Part shown: one piece after another, positions 21,677 to 31,943 of the stretch
Layout: the number at the start of each line of letters is the position of its first letter
Position numbering within the stretch: position 1 is the stretch's first letter
Origin: Linanthus parryae
Lineage: Eukaryota; Streptophyta; Magnoliopsida; Ericales; Polemoniaceae
Direction of reading: 5' to 3'
Assembly (NCBI GenBank): GCA_023055425.1
Contig: JALGPY010000001.1
Coordinates: forward strand, 71,232,994-71,296,993
Length of the DNA: 64,000 nucleotides
Program-made: the position numbers and the translations under genes
Notes under the pieces: model-generated
Databases searched by the model: none
Seen by the model: only the letters and a program-made list of their open reading frames with translations
What the model was told of the DNA's origin: nothing

Positions 21677-23328
21677 ACAGGTCGTAGAGCATAAACGTGG
21701 TTTATGTGTTACGTTTTAGTTGTTTTACACCTTAATTTGATTGTTTATCGCGTAAAACAAGACAAATCAAGCATGGGATGCAATTTGTCAATAATTAATC
21801 ACAACAAGATCCAATTTTTTGCATTGGATGCATGAATTGGTGAGTTTGAGAAATTTTAGGATCTTAGATCTAGGGTTTGGGCATCCTTGGGGAAGAAGGA
21901 GTTCTCCCAAAACAAGGAAACAACCAAACTTGGGGACCAAGCAAGGGAGTTGTTTTGGAAACAACTCCCTCAAGGAGGTTCGGCCCCCCTTGCTTGCCGC
22001 CCAAGCTTGGCCGCCCTAGGGGCCGGGCGGCCCTAACCCGCGGGCCTAGGCTCGTGGGTTTTGGGCCGGGCCGGCCCTAGGGCCTTGTGGTTCACCTTTT
22101 TGGGCTCGGGCAATTTGATTGTTGGGCCCATGGACTGTTTTAACCCTAGAAATCCTAAAATCAATTAAAATTGACCAAGCGCGTTAAAATTGGATTTTAA
22201 CTGTTTATGTGCAAATCGCATGGTGATTGGATATGGCCTTAGGATGTGGTTTGATGTGGATGTTTAATTTTGTGGTTTGGTTTTACGGCCTGCGAGCTGA
22301 TCAATTAATTGTAATAATTAATTAGGGTTTTATGGCCTGCGTGCCATTTTTTTTTCTCAACTTGTGAGATTTATTTTATTTAGTATAGAAGTTAGCTAGT
22401 GCTAGATGAAGTAGATTGTTAACCAAGATTGGAGAAAAGAAGCCCAATGCCAAAGAAGCCACAAAAGATGGAGCATGGAGCATTCCACAAGACTATGAAG
22501 GATGGACCAAAAGATCAAGACGCATGGAGATGTGTTTGCTTTAGGGTTCATAGATAATTCCATTGGCTTGGAATTATCTTAGTCTAGAAAAGGCCATATC
22601 CACATCACGTTTAATTTCTGTTTTGTGGTTGTTTATTTTATTGTCTTATTATTGTGTGGTTGGTGTATGGATGATGCATGCAATTAGGATAATAAGATAA
22701 TTAGACAACCCGGATCTATTATTTGGAGTTGTGCCCAAACTCAAATAGATAGATTAGTTGATATTGATCAACAAAACAATTAAAATTGAATTTAAAAAAA
22801 TCCCTCAAAATTCAAATATTGTGTTCTTGCCTTCTCGTTATTTAAACACTCATTATCATCATTATTTATCAAGTTCGTGCGTGCCAAAGCATGGCGACTT
22901 GGTTCATAATGATGGAATGCGATGGCACGTAACAATGTGCAATTGTTTAGATAAGAGGTTGAACACAACTAGGCTATTAATTTGATTAAGAAACCTAGAG
23001 GAAATCAATTGGGATTATCCATATGGATGGATAAATAAGGAGTTATTTGCCCAATTGAACCAAGAGTTGCATATGGGATGCAATTGGAATTGTTCCTACC
23101 TAAAGTAGTCAAATTATGGGTGACTTGCCAAAGCAAGCTCATAAGGAGATGAAAGATGGATCTTGGCCCACTAGAAAATATAAGGATATTTTCCGCATTA
23201 ATATCTTGAGGGTTATTAATCCGTAGAAAAATAGTGGGAGCTATATTTGATAAACTAGCCATTATTAAATATAGTCAAAAATTCACAAATACTAAAACTT
23301 GCGTATTTTCCTTTTTGTAGAATTCCAA
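21677..23328 (+). other. Untranslated leader of Angela-2
   Basis: About 1.65 kb without coding, typical of the long Angela/BARE leaders. It includes a GC-rich block at 21980-22125 built of complementary words (GGCCGGGCGGCCC, GGGCCGGGCCGGCCC), expected to form strong RNA structure. Further downstream it is AT-rich. The same leader occurs in Angela-1 and Angela-3. Confidence 0.82.
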
Positions 23329-24264
23329 ATGGCAAACAACTCATCGAGTTCACAACATTCCCTACGATCTGTGCTTGAGAAGGACAAGCTCTCTGGAACC
23401 AACTTTCTTGATTGGTACAGAAACTTGATAATTGTTCTCAAGCAAGAGAAGAAACTGTACGCAATAGAGGAGCATGTTCCAGAAGGTCCAGAGAACCAAA
23501 CACCTGCTGCCTTAAAGGCGTATCAAAAGCGTGTTGATGACGCTAATGATGCGGCCTGCCTAATGCTTTGCACCATGACTTCTGAGCTTCAGAAGCAACA
23601 CGAAACCTTGAATGCTGTCGATATGATCGAACATCTAAAGCAGCTCTTCCAATAGCAGGCGAGGGTAGAGAGGTATGAGGTCTCAAAGGCACTGTTCAAA
23701 TGTCATCTGGCAGAAGGGAACCCGGTGGGACCCCATGTACTCCGAATGATCGGGTACTTGGAGAATCTCGCCCGACTGGGGTTCCCGGTCGGCCAAGAGT
23801 TGGCAACCGATCTTGTGTTGCAATCGTTGCCCGAGAGTTATGGACAGTTCATTATGAACTATAACATGAACGAGATCGTTAAACCACTACCAGATTTACT
23901 CAACATGTTGAGGACGGCTGAACAGAGCATCAACAAGGGTAAGGGCAATGCCATAATGATGGTACAGAAAGGAAAGGGCGAAATGTTTGCCTCTTCCTCC
24001 AAGGGAAAAAGGCAAGTCAGTTGCCAAGTCCAAGGAACCTGCCCTTAAGCCTGTTGGTGGCATTGCCAAGGCCGTGACTAAAGGTGAGTGTACTATTGCA
24101 GTCAGCCTGGACACTGGAGGAGGAACTACCCAAAATATCTGGAGGACAAGAGGCTTGGAATAGTGATTCCACCACCACCAGGTATTTTTGTTGTAGATGT
24201 CAATTTAACTGTCTCTACATAATGGGTATTAGATACTGGATGGGGATCTCATATTTGTCGAAAT
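23329..24264 (+). pseudogene. Gag and start of protease of Angela-2
   Basis: The start is the ATG at 23329 (MANNSSSSQH), the same start as in the other Angela copies. Gag has the Copia UBN2-type domain (LEKDKLSGTNFLDWYRNL, LMLCTMTSELQKQHE), cut by TAG at 23653 in place of a Glu codon. It then continues VGPHVLRMIGYLENL to the lysine-rich tail. An inserted base (~24005) and a lost base (~24090) shift the frame across the zinc-knuckle region and then restore it. TAA at 24220 interrupts the protease just before WVLDTG, whose next residue is Trp instead of Cys. Confidence 0.88.
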
Positions 24265-26031
24265 ATGCAGGATCTAAAGATAAGTAGAAGATTGGCTAAA
24301 GGAGAGGTAGATCTGCGCGTTGGGAATGGAGCAAAGGTTGCTGCGTTGGCCATAGGCGTGTGCGAGCTATCTCTGCCTTCAGGATTAGTTTTAGAATTAA
24401 ATAATTGCTATTTTGTGCCTGCTATGAGCAGAAACATTATTTCTATTTCTTGTTTGGACAAGGATGGTTTTATTATTTCAATAAAGAACAATTGTTGTTC
24501 CTTTTATTTAAATAATATTCACTATTTTAGTGCGCAATTATTTAATGGACTTTATGTCCTTGATCTAAGCAATCCTGTCTACAACATTAATACCAAGCGG
24601 ATTAAAATAAATGATTTAAATCCTGCTTATTTATGGCAATGTCGTTTAGGCCAGATAAATGAGAAATGTGTATCTAGACTCCATAAGGATGGACTACTAG
24701 ACTCATTTGATTTTGAATCATATGAGACATGTGAGGCTTGTTTATTGGGAAAAATGACAAAGTCCCCTTTCAATAAGAAAGGTGAGAGGACTAGTGAGCA
24801 ATTGGCGCTTATACATACCGATGTGTGTGGGCCATTTGCCACGCCTTCCAGGGGTGGTTATGTCTACTTCATTACTTTTACGGATGATTACAGTAAATAT
24901 GGATTTGTGTACCTTATGAGGGCAAAATCCGAATCCTTTGAAGTGTTCAAAGAATTCAAGAATGAAGTAGAGAAGCAACTTGGCAAAAGTATAAAGGCTC
25001 TACGATCGGATCGTGGAGAAGAATACTTGAGCCAAGAGTTTGACGACTATCTTAGAGAGTGTGGGATCGTGTCCCAACTCACTCCACCCGGAACACCACA
25101 ATGGAATGGCGTGTCCGAGAGGAGGAATCGAACCCTATTGGATATGGTTCGATCTATGATGTGTCAAACCGATCTTCCATTGTCATTTTGGGGCTACGCT
25201 CTATTAAGTGCAGCTTTCACCATTAACCGTGTTCCATCTAAATCAGTCATGAAGACACCATATGAGATGTGGAGTGGGAGGCGTCCCACACTGTCGTTCA
25301 TGAGGATTTGGGGCTGCGATGTCTATGTAAAACGTTTACAATCAGACAAGCTGGGGCCTAAATCGGATAAGTGTAAATTTGTGGGGTACCCTAAGGAAAC
25401 TAAGGGATACTACTTCTACAATCCAACCGAGAACAAAGTGTTTGTTGCTCGGACCGGCGTGTTTCTAGAAAGAGAGTTTGTCTCTGAAGAAGCAAGTGGG
25501 AGGAATGTAGAACTTGAAGAGGTTCAAGAACCAGAAATCACTGAACCGATTATGGAACATGAACAGGAACCACAAGCAGTTGTGGAGCCACCTGTTCAGG
25601 TAACACAAGAGCTTCGTAGATCTAGTAGAGTGCGCCAGGAACCCGAGAGGTATGGACTTCTCGTAACCGATTTCGGTGAGACGATGCTCATAGATGATGA
25701 GCCTACTACCTATGAGGAGGCCATGAGTGGCCCAGACTCTCAGAAGTGGCTGGAAGCCATGAGATCCGAGATGGAATCCATGTACACCAACAAAGTGGGG
25801 ACTTTGGTGGAACCACCCGATGGGGCGCGGCCCATAGGGTGCAAGTGGGTCTTCAAGAAGAAGATCGACATGGATGGTAATGTGATTACCTATAAGGGCC
25901 GATTGGTGGCTAAAGGATTCAGACAGATTCATGGTGTTGACTATGATGAAACCTTTTCACCAGTCGCTATGACCAAATCCATCCGAATCCTACTTGCGAT
26001 TGCAGCATACCACGACTATGAGATTTGGTAG
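24265..26031 (+). CDS. Pol of Angela-2: protease end, integrase, RT N-terminus
   Basis: A 588-codon open frame. The ATG at 24265 is internal to pol and is not a natural start. Residues ~1-60 are the protease C-terminus. ~110-175 is the GAG-pre/zinc-finger part, where both expected His are Gln (residues 125 and 130) while the Cys pair (YETCEACLLG) remains. The integrase core has D186 (IHTDVCGPF), D249 (RSDRGEEYL) and E285 (NGVSERRNRTLLD), with the D-35-E spacing. A C-terminal linker (PEITEPIMEHEQEP) follows, then RT from about residue 500 (CKWVFKKKIDMDGN, DYDETFSPVAM). TAG at 26029-26031 ends it within RT where Gln is expected ([11 protein letters not shown]). Confidence 0.92.
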   Translation: MQDLKISRRLAKGEVDLRVGNGAKVAALAIGVCELSLPSGLVLELNNCYFVPAMSRNIISISCLDKDGFIISIKNNCCSFYLNNIHYFSAQLFNGLYVLDLSNPVYNINTKRIKINDLNPAYLWQCRLGQINEKCVSRLHKDGLLDSFDFESYETCEACLLGKMTKSPFNKKGERTSEQLALIHTDVCGPFATPSRGGYVYFITFTDDYSKYGFVYLMRAKSESFEVFKEFKNEVEKQLGKSIKALRSDRGEEYLSQEFDDYLRECGIVSQLTPPGTPQWNGVSERRNRTLLDMVRSMMCQTDLPLSFWGYALLSAAFTINRVPSKSVMKTPYEMWSGRRPTLSFMRIWGCDVYVKRLQSDKLGPKSDKCKFVGYPKETKGYYFYNPTENKVFVARTGVFLEREFVSEEASGRNVELEEVQEPEITEPIMEHEQEPQAVVEPPVQVTQELRRSSRVRQEPERYGLLVTDFGETMLIDDEPTTYEEAMSGPDSQKWLEAMRSEMESMYTNKVGTLVEPPDGARPIGCKWVFKKKIDMDGNVITYKGRLVAKGFRQIHGVDYDETFSPVAMTKSIRILLAIAAYHDYEIW

Positions 26032-27279
26032 ATGGATGTCAAAACAGCATTCCTTTATGGGAATCTACTCGAGGACGTGTATATGATACAGACGGAGGGT
26101 TTTGAAGATCCAAAGCAAGCCAACAAAGTCTGTAAGCTGCAACGATCCATTTATGGATTGAAGCAAGCTTCTAGGAGTTGGAATCGACGTTTTGATGAAG
26201 TGGTCAAAGAGTTTGGCTTCATCAGAAACGAAAATGAGTCTTGTGTCTACAAGAAGGTTAGTGGGAGCTCTGTAGCTTTTCTGGTCTTGTATGTGGATGA
26301 CATACTACTCATTGGAAACGACATTCCCATGCTGCAATCTGTTAAAGATTGGCTAGGAAAGTGTTTCTCAATGAAGGACTTAGGGGAAGCAGCCTATATA
26401 CTCGGTATAAAGATCTATAGAGATAGATCTAAGAGGTTGCTAGGCCTAAGCCAAAGTACATATATTGAGAAGGTGTTGAAACGGTTCAACATGCAAGATT
26501 CCAAGAAGGGATTCTTGCCCATGTCACATGGAATCACTCTTTCGAAGAGTGGTTGTCCTTCCAATGAGATTGAGAAGGAACGCATGAGTAGAATCCCCTA
26601 TGCCTCGGCCATAGGATCTATCATGTACGCCACGTTATGTACTAGACCAGATGTGTCATATGCCTTGAGTATGACAAGCAGATACCAATCAAATACGGGT
26701 GAGAGTCACTGGATTGCAGTCAAGAACATCCTAAAGTACTTGAGAAGAACTAAGGATGCTTTCTTGATATTTGGCGGTGAGGAAGAATTGCGTGTAAGGG
26801 GTTACACTGATGCAAGCTTCCAGACCGACATAGATGACTTTAGATCACAATCGGGATATGTGTTTTGCCTGAATGGAGCAGCGGTGAGCTGGAAGAGTTC
26901 CAAGCAAGAGACGGTAGCTGATTCTACAACAGAGGCTGAGTACATTGCTGCAAATGGCGCAGCAAAGGAGGCTGTTTGGATCAGAAAGTTTGTTTCTGAT
27001 CTTGGTGTGGTCCCTAGCATTGCGGATCCAGTGGAGTTGTTCTGTGACAACACTGGGGCGATCGCGCAATCAAAGGAACCCAGATCGCACCAGAAGTCCA
27101 AGCACGTGCTCAGGAAGTTTCATCTGATTCGAGATATTATCGATAGAGGAGACGTTCGGATATGCAAGATTCCTACAGATGATAATCTGTCAGACCCGCT
27201 TACGAAGCCTCTCACGCAGTGGAAGCATGAAGGGCACACTAGGAGTATGGGCATACGAGATGCGCCAGATTGGCTCTAG
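26032..27279 (+). CDS. Pol of Angela-2: RT core and RNase H
   Basis: A 415-codon frame in the same register as the preceding one and separated from it only by the TAG at 26029. RT begins [16 protein letters not shown]. The catalytic YVDD is at residues 87-90 (VLYVDDILLIGND). LSQSTYIEKVLKRF and MSRIPYASAIGSIMY follow. RNase H carries GYTDASF, TTEAEYIAA and FCDNTGAIAQS (its D-E-D set), and the end reads DPLTKPLTQWKHEGH to a stop just before the polypurine tract. It is the best preserved pol 3' part in the window. Confidence 0.93.
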   Translation: MDVKTAFLYGNLLEDVYMIQTEGFEDPKQANKVCKLQRSIYGLKQASRSWNRRFDEVVKEFGFIRNENESCVYKKVSGSSVAFLVLYVDDILLIGNDIPMLQSVKDWLGKCFSMKDLGEAAYILGIKIYRDRSKRLLGLSQSTYIEKVLKRFNMQDSKKGFLPMSHGITLSKSGCPSNEIEKERMSRIPYASAIGSIMYATLCTRPDVSYALSMTSRYQSNTGESHWIAVKNILKYLRRTKDAFLIFGGEEELRVRGYTDASFQTDIDDFRSQSGYVFCLNGAAVSWKSSKQETVADSTTEAEYIAANGAAKEAVWIRKFVSDLGVVPSIADPVELFCDNTGAIAQSKEPRSHQKSKHVLRKFHLIRDIIDRGDVRICKIPTDDNLSDPLTKPLTQWKHEGHTRSMGIRDAPDWL

Positions 27280-27282
27280 TGC

Positions 27283-27293
27283 AAGTGGGAGAC
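27283..27293 (+). other. Polypurine tract of Angela-2
   Basis: AAGTGGGAGAC lies immediately upstream of the 3' LTR and is the expected primer site for plus-strand cDNA. The same tract is present in each Angela copy (complement of GTCTCCCACTT at 5874 and 30461). Angela-3 has a T in it. Confidence 0.88.
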
Positions 27294-28724
27294 TGTTGGA
27301 ATAGATGCCCTAGAGGCAATCTAGTTTAGTATGAATTATTTGTGGCTAGAAATTCATTTATTATCTATTGGATATTTAATATAATGAAGTCCTTAGATTT
27401 ACAATTGTGTTGTTTATCTTAAATATCCCTAGTCAAGTATAATGATTAAATGGGACAATAATCTATAGACTAGTATGGGGTTGGATTGATATAGAGATAT
27501 CACGATCCAACACATAGGTGTACATTTGGGAATGTTGCACTGGATTGACCTATCTCCGAGAAGGCTACATACACGTTATGTTGAGTCACAAGCACTTCTC
27601 GTGGTGCAATGGTATTGTCATCCTTAGACTTGAAGTCACTAGATATTCTAGTTGTGGATTATTGTGATCTTGGTAGAGTTAAACGCTACACCGTAACTGG
27701 GTAGTTATAAAGGCGTGTACTGGATACAATAAGAAGCAAGCTTAGAGATCGTAGTGGACGTAGATAGGATTTGTCCCTCCCACATAACGGGAGAAAATAT
27801 CCTAGGCCACTCGAGGGATAGTGCTTATAGAATGTCTGGCCAGACTCAAATAAATCAATATGGGATATTGATGTTATTTGCACGAATAAGGCTATTCCCA
27901 TGGATCGAGAAACTATGGATTGGATATACGAGTGTGACTTGTATGTCTCGTGTCCAATCCGGATATAGAGACAAAGGGATGAGACAATTACTTGTATAAA
28001 GGTAGTCAAGATGACTATTCTATTAGTTGGCTAGAATGGATGTTTTGCTAGAGACCGCTCCATATTAGCAAATAGTTGCTACCAACTAGATAGAACCTAT
28101 GGGGTCACACGCTATATAGAGTTGAACTAGATTTGAGAATTAATTAATTGAATTAATTAATTAGAAGGATCACTTTGCAAAACCTTGCAAACTTAGTAGG
28201 GACTAATTTGCAAGGAAGGGACTAAATTGAATTCTAGTAGGACTAGAATAAGTCCTTTAGGTAGTTAACAAGGAGTTGTTGGACTATATAAAGGACCTTC
28301 CTTCCTTCCTTCCCACATTAATTATGGTCATTAAGTGAACATAACAAGAGTGGGAGAGAACAAAAGGAGAGAGAGCAAGCAACAAGGAGGCCCGAACCGC
28401 CCCCTTGCCGCCGCCCCGTCCCCGTCGGCCAAAGGAGGCCGAGACCCTCCTTTGGGTCTCGTTTTGCGTGATTTCTTATTCCTCTTCCTCTTCCGGGCTA
28501 GCACCAAAGGAGTTGGGAGATCTAGGATCAACTCTAGGCGTGGATCAACTATAGAGAACGTGACACAATTCACGTTTGAAGTCATCAAGGAGAACCCAAA
28601 GGTGTGTTTATGATTTCTAACCCTTACCATCGTTATGTCTCTTGACTTGTGATCCTTGGAGGGTTTTGCATGGTTTTATGTTTGATTATGCTTCCGTTGC
28701 GCCTCCATGAATCAAAACCCTACA
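27294..28724 (+). repeat. 3' LTR of Angela-2
   Basis: 1431 bp, the same length as the 5' LTR, with about 30 differences seen by eye. TATATAAA is at 28285-28292 and an antisense 107-codon frame at 27686-28009. It is followed by the target duplicate CCCGT (28725-28729). Confidence 0.95.
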
Positions 28725-28729
28725 CCCGT

Positions 28730-29475
28730 CCCTTTCGATCCGGTTGCAAGTCCCCGGATAGCGGCATGTACTCACTCCTCTGGCCGACGTAGTCTTAGGG
28801 CGGTGTCGACACTTAAGGTCATGGAAGCTGTGGTTTATTTGAGTTCCCCCGTCACAAAAAAATAATAATGATGATTTTGGATTTGAGTATGCTAATGGAA
28901 AAAGAATTTGCAATGTTTTGATTTTCCTTTAAGGGATAATGGTTGTAATGGAAATCGTATGGAACTTGAAACTTATATGTTTCATACAAGTGTCAACTAT
29001 ATTTCACCATGATTTGGAAAAACTCTTACTCTCAAGAAAGAATCACTGGTTTGAAAACTCGTATCGTCGTTTTACATGCTTGGATGTTTCTTACCAGTAT
29101 TTATTGTTGATTTTATGCTGTGGTGTTTCTTTTTCTTTCCGCACCACAGGTCTTGAAGATGGGACTTCGGATTAGAAGGGATCGCGAATCACACATTAGT
29201 TCATTTCTTAGTTGAACACTTAGTTTCTTTTTTAGAACGTTAGTAGTATGTTTCCTTTTGTTTTGGAGCGGTTTGTTAGTTTTAAACACTTAGTTTGTAT
29301 TCCCAAGTTTGGGGGCAAGACAAGGTTTAATTTCTTTTAAAAATGCTTTTAGTTATTGATTTGGTTGGTTGTTAGCTAGAGACCTGCTTTTAACATCCTT
29401 GTATCCGGGTTCCTCTCGGGTACGGTGTGGCACCCCCGGGTCTCGGGCTTGGTCGTCGAATTCCGGGGTGTTACA
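28730..29475 (+). repeat. 3' LTR of the Tekay element, right part
   Basis: It continues the Tekay LTR after Angela-2 and ends CCGGGGTGTTACA at 29475, complementary to its TGAAATACCCCG start. No coding is visible; the minor frames here have no recognisable domains. Beyond 29475 the sequence changes abruptly to an Angela-4 LTR fragment. Confidence 0.85.
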
Positions 29476-29864
29476 AGGAAGAAGAGAGGGTTCGGCCCTC
29501 TCTCTTTGCCGACGGGAAAGGGGGCAGACGGGCTTAGGGGCGGCAACCTCTAAGCTTTGTCTTGCTCTTTCTTTTCTTCTCTCCCACTCTTTTGTGTTAT
29601 GTCTAATAACATTAAGTGGGAAGGAAGCTAGAGCCTCCTTTATATAGTCCAACAACTCCTTGCTAACTACATTAAGGTCCCTCCTAGTTCTATATGAACT
29701 TGGATTAGTCCCTTCCTTGCATATTAGTCCTACTAAGTTTGCAAGGTGTTGCACAATGATTCTTCTTATTAATTAATCATATTAATTAATCCCAAATCTA
29801 GTTCTACTCTATTTGATGTGTGACCCCATAGGTTTCTACATAGTTGGGAGTAACTTATTACTAA
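29476..29864 (-). repeat. 3' LTR of Angela-4, first fragment
   Basis: It matches the Angela-4 5' LTR (44348-45778) from about 44608 to 44993 on the minus strand, including the TATA region and the GCCGACGGGAAAGGGGGCAG block. The left side is cut by the Tekay insertion and the right side by a MITE-like insert. About 760 bp of LTR that should follow is missing. Confidence 0.83.
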
Positions 29865-30437
29865 GGGCATCTCCAACCCATGACATTTTCCCCCTCCCCT
29901 CACCCCCCTCCCCTCACGGGCCCACCATTTTTCCCCTCCCCCTCCCCCTCCCCTACTCGCAAACTACTACTCGTCTCCAACCAATTCCTTTCCCCCCACC
30001 CAACAAAAATGATTTTAATATATATTTAATAATTTAAAAATAAATTATTAATACTAAGAAAAGTAATTATGCACAATAAGTTGCGATATTTGCTTTCTAT
30101 CTGAATAATATTTTTGTATCATTGTGATTCAATAAATTTGACGTCTTTTTAATCGTGTTTCTAAATTCAATAATTATAATTGTTAACTGCATAAAAGATA
30201 AGATTTATTAAATTTAGAACAAAATAAGATAACGATGACTTTTCGTAAATATACTTTTCAACAATCTTGTGTAAATTATTATTTTTTAATAAATAATAAA
30301 AATAAAATAAAATTTACTAATCATAAAAAATATATATGATATAATTATAAAAAATTACTAAGTGTAATTAATATTGTCAAATTTTGAATTAATTTATCAT
30401 TCCATGTAGGAGGAGGGGATGTCCAGGGGAAATCCCC
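29865..30437. mobile_element. Probable MITE-like insert, C-rich end and AT-rich core
   Basis: A 573-bp stretch unrelated to the Angela LTR around it. The left end GGGCATCTCCAACCCATGAC, with a following CCCCTCCCCTC run, is partly mirrored by the complement of the right end (GGGGGATTTCCCCTGGACAT, CCCCTCCTC). This gives imperfect terminal inverted repeats of about 35 bp. The core (30000-30400) is very AT-rich and non-coding. No target duplication can be shown because adjacent LTR sequence is deleted. The superfamily is unassigned; PIF/Harbinger- or Mutator-like non-autonomous elements are possible. Confidence 0.5.
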
Positions 30438-30460
30438 CCTCTAGGGAATCTATTCCAACA
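30438..30460 (-). repeat. 3' LTR of Angela-4, terminal 23 bp
   Basis: CCTCTAGGG followed by AATCTATTCCAACA is the complement of the Angela LTR start. It directly abuts the complement of the polypurine tract at 30461. It shows that the MITE-like insert plus a deletion removed most of this LTR. Confidence 0.8.
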
Positions 30461-31943
30461 GTCTCCCACTTGCACTAGAGCCAATCTGGCGCATCTCGTA
30501 TGCCTACAGATCTGGCGTGCCCTTCAAGCTTTCGCTGCGCAAGAGGTTTTGTGAGCGGATCTGAAAGATTGTCGTTCGTTGGAATCTTGCACATCTTCAC
30601 ATCTCCTCGATCGATCATATCACGAATAAGATGGAATCTCCTAAGTACATGCTTTGATTTATGGTGTCATCTTGGTTCCTTGGCTTGTGGGATCGCCCCG
30701 GAGTTGTCACAGTACAACTTTATGGGATCCACGATGCTAGGGACCACACCGAGCTCAGTGATAAACTTCTTTATCCAAACTGCCTCTTTTGCTGCTTCCG
30801 CAGCAGCAATGTACTGAGCTTCTATTGTAGAATCAGCAACTGTCCCTTGCTTGGAACTCTTCCAGCTCACAGCTCCTCCATTTAGGCAAAACACATATCC
30901 AAATTGCGATCTGTAGTCATCTTTGTCGGTTTGGAAGCTCGCATCAGTGTAACCGATAACACTTAGCTCTTCTTTACCTCCAAATATCAAGAACGCATCC
31001 TTAGTTCTTCTCAAGTACTTTAGGATGTTCTTGACAGCAATCCAGTGAATCTCACCTGGATTGGACTGATATCTGCTCACCATACTCAACGCGTATGATA
31101 CGTCTGGTCTATTACACAACATGGCGTACATGATGGATCCTATGGCCGAAGCATAGGGTATCCTACTGATGCGATCATTCTCAATCTCATTGCAGGGACA
31201 GTCATTCTTAGAAAGAGTGACTCCATGCGACATGGGCAAGAATCCCTTCTTGGAATCTTGCATGCTGAACCTCTTCAACACCTTGTCTATATATGTACTT
31301 TGACTTAGGCCGAGCAGCCTTCTAGATCTATCTCTATAGATCTTTATACTAAGTATATATGCTGCGTCTCCTAAGTCCTTCATTGCAAACACTTTCCTAG
31401 CTAATCTTTAACAGATTGCAGAGTAGGAATGTCGTTGCCAATGATTAGTATGTCATCCACATACAAGACCAGAAATACTACAGAGCTCCCACTAACCTTC
31501 TTGTAAACACAAGGATCATCTTCGTTCTTGATGAAGCCAAACTCTTTGACTACGTCATCAAAACGTCGATTCCAACTCTTAGAAGCTTGCTTTAATCCAT
31601 AAATGGATCTTTGCAGCTTACAGAATTTGTTAGCATTCTATGGATCCTCAAAACCCTCCGGTTGTGTCATGTACACATCCTCGAGGAGGTTCCCATAAAG
31701 GAACGCTGTTTTGACATCCATCTGCCAAATCTCATAGTCTTAGTATGCTGCAATAGCAAGTAGGATTCGAATGGATTTAGTCATGGCGACTGGTGAAAAG
31801 TTCTCATCATAGTCAATACCATGAATCTGTCTATATCCTTTGGCTACCAATCGCCCCTTATAGGCGACTACCTTGCCATCCATGTCGGTCTTCTTCTTGA
31901 AGACCCACTTTCACCCTATGAGTCGCGTCCCTTCGGGTGGTTC
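30461..31943 (-). pseudogene. RT and RNase H of Angela-4
   Basis: The longest frame is 30667-31392: MKDLGDAAYILSIKIYRD, MSHGVTLSKNDCP, RIPYASAIGSIMY, then RNase H with GYTDASF, TIEAQYIAA (catalytic Glu changed to Gln) and YCDNSGAI. The RT palm with YVDDILIIGND lies in 31393-31560 but is separated by stops. More stops occur in the N-terminal RT part (31560-31940). RT is cut at 31943 by Angela-3 and continues at 40229 after the GGTTC duplication. Confidence 0.85.

Larger units (their letters stand above)
20232..28724 (+). mobile_element. Complete Angela-type Copia retrotransposon (Angela-2)
   Basis: An 8493-bp element with both LTRs (1431 bp each), PBS, leader, gag, pol and polypurine tract. 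It is flanked by a perfect 5-bp target duplication CCCGT (20227-20231 and 28725-28729) inside the Tekay 3' LTR. By eye the LTRs differ at about 30 sites (about 2%), making it a comparatively recent insertion, younger than the Tekay element. Lesions: TAG at 23653, a compensated frameshift pair at about 24005/24090, TAA at 24220, TAG at 26029, and changed integrase finger residues. The rest of pol is open, in two large frames. Confidence 0.95.
14141..29475 (+). mobile_element. Tekay/Del-type chromovirus (Ty3/Gypsy), 5'-truncated and split
   Basis: Plus-strand element with the Gypsy order gag, PR, RT, RNase H, IN, chromodomain, followed by a 3' LTR of about 2385 bp (18593-20231 plus 28730-29475) split by Angela-2. 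The 5' LTR, leader and N-terminal gag are gone: the element starts in mid-gag directly after the Angela LTR that ends at 14140. On the right it interrupts the 3' LTR of Angela-4. The C-terminal chromodomain and the long LTR starting TGAAATACCCCG place it in the Tekay/Del clade. Confidence 0.88.
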
